Below are positions 10,165 through 15,361 of a stretch of DNA of 15,361 nucleotides, one piece after another. The notes below the pieces were generated by a model. It did not search any database and was not told the origin of the DNA. It was given only the letters and a program-made list of their open reading frames with translations. This DNA comes from Euperipatoides rowelli (taxonomy: Eukaryota; Onychophora; Udeonychophora; Euonychophora; Peripatopsidae): NCBI GenBank assembly GCA_003024985.2, contig PXIH01S0005509.1; one strand, written 5' to 3'. The translations under genes and the position numbers were made by a program. Every line of letters starts with the position of its first letter. Positions within the stretch are counted from its first letter, which is position 1.

Positions 10165-10436
10165 CAAAAAATAAAGGGCTCCCTTTGCCTAATTTGTATA
10201 TTCTTGTTGATCTTTGTATCTCTCTCAGAGACTCAAAAAATAAAGGGGGTATCTCTCTCAAAAGTTACTTGAAAAAAATTGCAAAATAAAATTTCTCATA
10301 ACCGTGTAAAAATCAATTTTGTATTATCATATACTTCTATATTATCGTTTACTTTATGTATTTGTTTATTCAGTTCATCTGTATTATTTATGATTGAATC
10401 CCTGTAAAAGAACTCGAAAAATAAAGGGTCTCTCTT
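10165..10436. repeat. Three dispersed copies of an AAAAATAAAGGG..TCTCTC motif
   Basis: Copies are cccaaaaaataaagggctcc (10163-10182), actcaaaaaataaagggggt (10231-10250) followed by atctctctc, and actcgaaaaataaagggtct (10412-10431) followed by ctctt. Spacing is uneven (about 69 and 180 bases). Each includes an AATAAA hexamer on the plus strand. Purpose unknown. Confidence 0.7.
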
Positions 10437-10628
10437 AACATTGTTTGTAAAAGCCAAAATAAACTTGTTTGTAAAAGTGCCAAGTTTTTCTTTTTTTTGA
10501 ATGAATGTAATAAAATTTGTTTCTCTTCAGAGAAAGTGTTGTTTCAATTCATTTTTTTTGACTAAGCAATAAAAGCTTTCTTTTTTTGTTAGAGATGACT
10601 ACTCTAAAATATTTTTTTTTTTTTAAGG

Positions 10629-10890
10629 AATGAGGGGAACCTCATTAAGAAGTTTACTAATATCACTGTTGGTAAACGTCAACACTCCCTTTCCGACGCA
10701 ATGTGTTTGTTTATGGGGTATTAGTGTTTGTTAAAAAAAAAAATTGTGTAGCCTTCCGAGGCATATAAGTGCTGCTGTTGAGCACATTTGACCCTAGCCA
10801 TCTCATCAGGCGACCCTGTAGTCTTATGTGCTTCTTACAGCTATAATAAATAATCCTCGTATTGGACTATTCCAAGTTGCTTTGTAACTG
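10629..10890 (+). promoter_or_regulatory. Possible nested LTR fragment with TATA-like and polyA-like signals
   Basis: The block opens with a short palindrome, aatgagg-ggaa-cctcatt (10629-10646), followed by aacactccctttccgacgca. Then come gaggcatataagtgctgctg (TATA-like, near 10760) and, about 90 bases on, gctataataaataatcctcg (AATAAA near 10846). It ends cctcgtattggactattcca and agttgctttgtaac. This order (TATA, short transcribed segment, AATAAA, short T/G-rich end) is typical of gypsy-type LTRs. No second copy, primer site or coding region lies beside it. It runs opposite to the host element. The exact borders and the call itself are uncertain. Confidence 0.35.
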
Positions 10891-11911
10891 ATCATTTTAT
10901 TCTTACTTGAAATCCTTATGTTTAAAGCTAAGGTTTACAAATTATATTTCTTTTATAACGCCCTTGAGTTTGAACCTCATCCTATACGAGATGCAATTCG
11001 TGTAATGTCAGAAAGGCTATACTGTAAATGTCTCAAGGTATGTATTCTCTAATGTTAATTTAATGGCCTCAAGAGATGCTACGTGAGTTGACCCTCTCTT
11101 ACCACCAAATATATTTTTATGTAGCGGGTTCGACATTTACCATTTTCCTTACTTATAAACACAAAAATTTCCTCGAGTAAAGTTAGAAGTCTACTCCCCC
11201 TAAAGTCATAAACTCATAATTTAAATTAAATACGCTCTAGCTCGAACGTAAGGTTTCAAAGTTCTACTCTCCCCATAAAAAAAAGTTTTTTTTTTATCGG
11301 TACTGTTCTCAACTTAGCCCCTATAGACTAGAAGCTAGTACATGAAGCTAAAGGCGGCTCTAGGCCCATGCCCTCGACCTGCTTCACGGCTGTTAGCCTA
11401 TGTAGACCCAGTGACTGGTACCTCATACTTGAGACGGCTACAGGCCCATGTCTGGAATACACTTTGATGGCCACATCTACCTCAATTGGTAGGAGGATTG
11501 GGGATTAATACAGTTACTCAAAAAAATTTAATTCCTTTTATTTTTTTTTATTTATCTGAGTTTTGGGATTCCTGATAAAAGCTATCTCCTTTGTTAAAAA
11601 GTGCATCCGGGTCCCATAGTGTTGCTAGGATACCAAAGTGCCTGCCTAACATTTAACATGGAACGTGACTATCTTCTCCGATAGCCACAATCGTAAGCAT
11701 AAATTCGAATTATATACTGTTAAGGTACAATTTTCCCATTTTTATAATGTGTAAATTAATTATAATAAGGGTCGTCTGTGTAAAAAAGAAAAAAAAAATT
11801 GAAATTGAGGATACTCGACAGTATATCCTGAGGTTCAAAAATTCTTGGCTACGGCTATCAATAGCCACAATCGTTTACAAACAATGACTTTAAAAAGATT
11901 TAGAATTACAA

Positions 11912-12103
11912 TTATTTTTTCTCAAACATTAATTCTTTCTCCTTTTTTTTTAGGAAGTTAATTATTTGTATCACATACAAAAAACTAGCTCTTCTCATAG
12001 TAGCTGCATTTGGGACTTCAACTGCCATTGTGCTGGTGAACACGTCTTGTGTCTTGAAGACCATTTCTTGACTACCACTTTCAGTTGACATAATTTCACT
12101 CAC
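11912..12103 (-). CDS. Small unidentified ORF downstream of the primer-binding site
   Basis: A 63-codon ORF starts MSEIMSTESGSQEMVFK and ends in a lysine-rich tail, KKKEKELMFEKK. It begins about 330 bases downstream of the primer-binding site in the element's own direction, where a gag start would be expected. No gag motif or zinc knuckle is visible, and the lysine-rich end overlaps an A/T-rich low-complexity stretch. It may be a relic of a coding region, or chance. Confidence 0.2.
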   Translation of the reverse strand: MSEIMSTESGSQEMVFKTQDVFTSTMAVEVPNAATMRRASFLYVIQIINFLKKKEKELMFEKK

Positions 12104-12429
12104 AAATTATTACAAATAAATAAAGTTTTCTCTATTTATCCAACAAATATTTCTTTTCTCAAAACAAATTCAGTAATAAAGTTAGTTTATGCATGTGCGA
12201 GACGTCGTACTGAAATGAACATATTCACTGTGGACCTATACTAAACTTTGTAAACATGGCGTCTAAAAATTTTAGTATAACGTAGAATTAAAGTTAGTTT
12301 TCTATAGCAGACGCCACTTCAGATTTGGACCTGAAGAATCCTATTAATTATTCTTATATAATGTAATAAAAGAATAAATAATTTAAAAATTCTATTCTCA
12401 GAAGGTTGCATATAATAAGCTCTAAAATT

Positions 12430-12444
12430 CTGTCGCGGACACCA
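12430..12444 (-). promoter_or_regulatory. Putative tRNA primer-binding site
   Basis: On the plus strand this reads ctgtcgcggacacca, which looks like a tRNA 3' end including CCA. Read in the element's direction it is TGGTGTCCGCGACAG, 16 bases inside the end of the 5' LTR, where minus-strand DNA synthesis would prime. It resembles primer sites used with Arg tRNAs in other LTR elements (ending in GACAG), but the tRNA is not identified. Confidence 0.6.
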
Positions 12445-12460
12445 AATTTTTATCCCCTTA

Positions 12461-14476
12461 TGTCAGATATTAGACTAACAAGGCTTTGTCAGGCTGGAAA
12501 TGGTTCATCTCTTGTAGTCTCCCCCCCCCCCTATTAACTCCATTCTATCACAAGACAAACCATTGGTTTGGGTAAGCTTAATTTGGGTCTTAGCCTGGTA
12601 TGAATAGAAGTCACTATGACCGCAATCTCCGAGGCTGGCACAGGTTGTGCACTGGCATGGAAGACTGAACAGTCGCAACAATTTCCAAAGATACCTACTA
12701 AGACGGGGACTTTATTACTAACTAGCATAATTCATAACAATCCTCCCAAAAGTTTGAGAATAATAGTTATAATCTTATGCAACTTAGAAATTAAGTCTCA
12801 CTTATAACTAGTGCAGGTATTCATGCTGTGGCCAGCACAAATACTAAGTTATAAGCCCTAACTGGGAATATCTCTATTTTCTCCAGAACCTCGGCTTGGG
12901 GGACTCCGTGCAAACGGGTGGGGAGACATGTAAGATCCCAAAACATCCTGGCCTTCACAGATAGGAGAGATATGTTCCACGGGAGAAATTACCGAGTAAA
13001 TATCAGGCCTCAATTACTAGTTTGACATTCACTTACATGTAAATACCCGATCCAAAATTACTGATACATCATATCCACATGTAAGCTCTTTGCAGGCATA
13101 ACTACCCTGAAAACATGATATTTACTGAAACACGGTCAGTTGTGCCAATTGATGGTTATTTCTCTTACGGGGTGGGGCTAAGTAATCAGCACAACGAGAT
13201 GAAATAAAAGAGTAGCCTAACTAAATCCTACTAAATCCCAACCCAGGCCGGCCTACTAGGGACTCAAGAAGTACGAGGGGGCTAATCCCTTATTATCCCT
13301 GCCCTGATAGATAGGAAACAGGTACGAGCCCTATCTTACGCTCGCTTGGAATGACATCTGAAAAAAAAGATTAGATTAAGATATGTCATTTCAGTATTTG
13401 GCCTCTACACACCCACATTTTATTTGTTAAAACAAAATAACAATAAGTTCCTTTCCCGCTAGATACATTGAAAATAACCCCTTACAGTATTATGTGAAAT
13501 TAGGATAGAATAGAATTTGGGTAGAAGGGGGAGAGGGGATGAAAAGTTGGAATAGGGCCAACAACGGTAATTTGGAAGGGAAATAATTTCAGAAAGTCTT
13601 AAAGTTCAGAGTTCATAAGCTAGCTATTAAATTCTAGAAATATAAATTCACTTGCTACGTCTGCGGGTAAACTGCAATAGGTAAACACGGAGAATATTAT
13701 GGTTACTAGGGAGGTATAATTCTAAGTAAGAGCAGATTTTATTATGTAATAACATTGGTAGATTTCAGCAGATAATTTTAGACGGGTAAAATGAACTTCA
13801 GTAGGTCTTTCAGAGGTCATCTAAAGAAGGCTACTTAGTCAGCGTCCAGTCTAGTGTTCAAACTCCTTGGTTGCATGAGCTTAGCTTCTGTCAGCCATCA
13901 AAGTTCAGGTCCCATCTCTTAAATATTCGCTCTGCTCAAGGTTTTATACTGGCAGGTAGTCAAGGCCATTCAAAGTGCTGTTGAATTTCGCATGATAGGT
14001 CACCATCCCTTGTCAGCTGTTATTATGTTAATTCCAATGATGTAATCTGTACAGTTGCTCCCTCTAGTAACCAAGCAGTTCAAATCTCCCTAGCAACAAG
14101 GAAACGATGCCAAGCTTCATTTGTGGCTTCAGTAAAATCATAACAAATTAAATAAATAGTCCAAATCTTGTGAAATATTGCAATTTGGAGGGGGAAAAGT
14201 TCCAATTTTCTTACTGAAAGTTCATTCTATGAATTATTCTCAAGTAGGCTATAATGTTGGCCATACTCAGATAGGGCCAGTGAAAGAAGGGGGGGGGGGT
14301 GGAGAGGTAGAGAGAACATATAAAATATATGAAAAGATAGAAAAAAAACTATTATTCTGCTAAATAATATACAACAATAAATACTCGTAACTTGCTGAAA
14401 AAATGAAGAGGTGGTATAGGAATAAAATGGGGAGTTTTATTCTGTTATTTGCTGCTCTTTTAGCTAGCAAATGACA
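12461..14476 (-). repeat. 5' LTR (copy C) of the LARD-like element
   Basis: This 2016-base repeat is direct to 7877-9861, starting tgtcagatattagac and ending gcaaatgaca on the plus strand. It retains a block, ttatccctgccctgatag (13293-13310), that is also found in the distant copy A but is deleted from copy B. It lacks about 17 bases present in B near 13793. Its homopolymers (C-run about 12522-12532, G-run about 14289-14298) are longer than in B. The small ORF at 12616-12807 parallels one in copy B but differs mostly at amino-acid-changing sites, so it is not a gene. Confidence 0.88.
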
Positions 14477-14735
14477 TATATATTTCACCAACATCATTTG
14501 AAAACAAATGGAGCAGGCTTCTCAATAAATTATTCAACGATCTTACCGGAGTGAAATTTCATTAATAAAAACACAAACTAAGATGCAAAGCTGACAAATC
14601 TTAAGAAACTTGTGCTAATGAACATTTTAAATAAAAATAACATTTTGATAAATTTCAAAAAAGCAACATTCCAATAAATAAAAAGATTTCAATCTAATGA
14701 TTGAAATGTTATTCAACTTACTTCTCACCAAAAAC
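14477..14735 (+). other. Intronic flank right of the LTR element, nothing recognised
   Basis: AT-rich sequence beginning tatatatttcacc after the LTR. I see no coding signal, structured RNA or repeat in it. Confidence 0.6.
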
Positions 14736-14795
14736 CAGGCACTGGGATTTGTGTTATTGATTATATATTTGATTTTGCGTATATTTTATATTATA
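14736..14795 (+). repeat. 60-bp direct repeat, copy 1
   Basis: It starts caggcactgggatttgtgtt and ends atattttatattata. It is nearly identical to 15024-15083, 288 bases downstream. Confidence 0.85.
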
Positions 14796-15023
14796 GATTT
14801 CATTGTGTGCGGAGCTGCAATTCATTAGAGTTGTTTTGAAGACTGGTTGATATAATAAATCAATCTACTCATCAAGATAAAATTGGATAGAAAATTTTTT
14901 TCTTCGAATTATCTATTACTTCATGCAGACAAGATATGAAAATTGAATTGACGATTAAGTCTACAAATTAGCATATGATACAGTACTACATTATAAAAGA
15001 CAACGAGCAACAGTTTTTTAACA

Positions 15024-15083
15024 CAGGCACTGGGATTTGTGTTATAGATTATATTTTTAATTTTGCGTATATTTTATATTATA
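15024..15083 (+). repeat. 60-bp direct repeat, copy 2
   Basis: Nearly identical to 14736-14795. Its first ten bases, caggcactgg, also occur inverted as ccagtgcctg at 15130-15139, so a roughly 116-base segment is bounded by short inverted repeats. It lies just upstream of the ATG at 15171, so the pair could be 5'-UTR repeats of a LINE (inference). Confidence 0.85.
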
Positions 15084-15170
15084 TGTACGTATATAGTTAT
15101 AAATAAGTTATTGTTGTTTAATTTTTGCCCCAGTGCCTGATGATATAATTTATTATTTATATTAAGTTCA

Positions 15171-15308
15171 ATGGCTACAGCAGCTGATAATTGTAATGTG
15201 TGCTCGTTAATAGTTATAGATGGAGACAAAGCACTATATTGCGAACTATGTTTAAAATGGCTCCATATCACATGTGTCCGATACTTGAACGTGATAGCTA
15301 TCTCATAA
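15171..15308 (+). pseudogene. Truncated ORF with most of a PHD-type zinc finger (LINE ORF1-like)
   Basis: This 45-codon ORF from ATG at 15171 to the stop at 15306 reads MATAADNCNVCSLIVIDGDK, then ALYCELCLKWLHITC. The ligand spacing is C-x2-C-x12-C-x2-C-x4-H-x2-C, with the aromatic W two residues before the His. These are the first six ligands of a C4HC3 PHD finger; the last C-x2-C pair is missing. The sequence after the last Cys (from 15275) belongs to an LTR, so the protein was cut by that insertion and its final residues are LTR-encoded. PHD fingers are known at the start of ORF1 proteins of CR1-like LINEs. A start codon followed almost at once by the finger fits that better than a host chromatin gene, but a host gene exon cannot be excluded. 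Confidence 0.6.
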
Positions 15309-15361
15309 GGCTGCCCTCCCCCCTAATTGAGCCTTATTCTATCCAGACATAGCCTATATTT
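15275..15361 (-). mobile_element. Start of a fourth LTR copy (D), running off the window
   Basis: From 15275 the sequence tgtccgatac, then ctcataaggctgccctcccc and cctaattgagccttattcta aligns with the left end of LTR copy A (tgtcaaatac, ctcatagagcttccctcccc, cctaatttgctctattcta) and less closely with copies B and C. It has the same orientation as the others. Only the first 87 bases are visible. Confidence 0.7.

Larger units (their letters stand above)
9862..12460 (-). other. Interior of the LARD-like element, no protein genes recognised
   Basis: These 2.6 kb between the two LTRs contain no ORF above 64 codons and no retroviral-type enzyme motif on either strand. What can be seen: the polypurine tract at the left; three copies of an aaaaataaaggg motif (10165-10436); an LTR-like promoter/polyA block on the opposite strand (about 10629-10890); a duplicated phrase, ggctctaggcccatg / ggctacaggcccatg (about 11356 and 11436, 80 bases apart); a 14-base direct repeat, atagccacaatcgt (11681 and 11861); a 63-codon minus-strand ORF (11912-12103); and the primer-binding site at the right. 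Confidence 0.7.
7877..14476 (-). mobile_element. LARD-like non-autonomous LTR retrotransposon, 6.6 kb, ~2-kb LTRs
   Basis: Two long direct repeats flank a 2.6-kb interior. Read on the minus strand, the element has the order 5' LTR (14476-12461), a 16-base spacer, a primer-binding-site-like sequence (12444-12430), the interior, a purine tract (9875-9862) and the 3' LTR (9861-7877). LTR termini are TGTCA...TGACA, fitting the TG...CA rule. The interior has no recognisable gag, protease, reverse transcriptase, RNase H or integrase. Long LTRs plus a non-coding interior fit a LARD (large retrotransposon derivative), which would need enzymes from another element. The two LTRs are about 90% alike by eye, with separate indels, so the insertion is old. 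It lies in the long intron after the second Na+/K+-ATPase exon, antisense to that gene. Confidence 0.8.

Noticed and set aside
11473-11501. tRNA- or SINE-like A box (ctacctcaattggtaggagg)
   Set aside because: It departs from the A-box consensus at key positions and has no B box or cloverleaf downstream.
13696-13712. ATGGTTAC as a possible start of the next ATPase exon (VIMVTGDHP)
   Set aside because: The following bases do not encode GDHP, and the position is inside LTR copy C.

Overview
The window is nuclear DNA from an invertebrate animal. It is AT-rich, with short exons separated by kilobase-scale introns, several decayed retroelements and many microsatellites. The species cannot be named from the sequence. 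One host gene is present, on the plus strand: two adjacent internal exons of a Na+/K+-ATPase alpha subunit (2946-3138 and 5446-5621). They are joined by a 2.3-kb intron and cover the end of the nucleotide-binding domain up to just before the TGDHP motif. The exons before and after them are outside the window, so the flanking introns are at least 2.9 kb and at least 9.7 kb long.

Most of the rest is mobile DNA inside these introns. The main find is a family of LTR retroelements with unusually long LTRs of about 2 kb, all antisense to the host gene. One element appears complete in outline (7877-14476). Its left LTR is 7877-9861 and its right LTR 12461-14476. A purine-rich tract abuts the left LTR and a tRNA-3'-end-like primer-binding site lies just inside the right LTR. 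The 2.6-kb interior has no recognisable gag or pol, so it looks like a LARD-type non-autonomous element. A much more diverged full-length LTR fills 2-2104, and the first 87 bases of a fourth begin at 15275.

Other content, left to right: a decayed gene fragment (about 3874-4444) inside the intron between the two exons, from a repetitive protein family with the signature CYFC...PN.PS..RPV.H; an array of imperfect repeats rich in GATGTCAT-like motifs (about 5755-6670); a small inverted-repeat unit (6801-6924); a possible plus-strand LTR promoter/polyA module nested in the big element's interior (about 10629-10890); and at the right edge a 60-bp direct repeat pair followed by a 45-codon ORF with most of a PHD-type zinc finger, cut off by the fourth LTR. 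No rRNA, convincing tRNA or CRISPR array was seen. Everything was read by eye; identity levels are estimates, not computed alignments.
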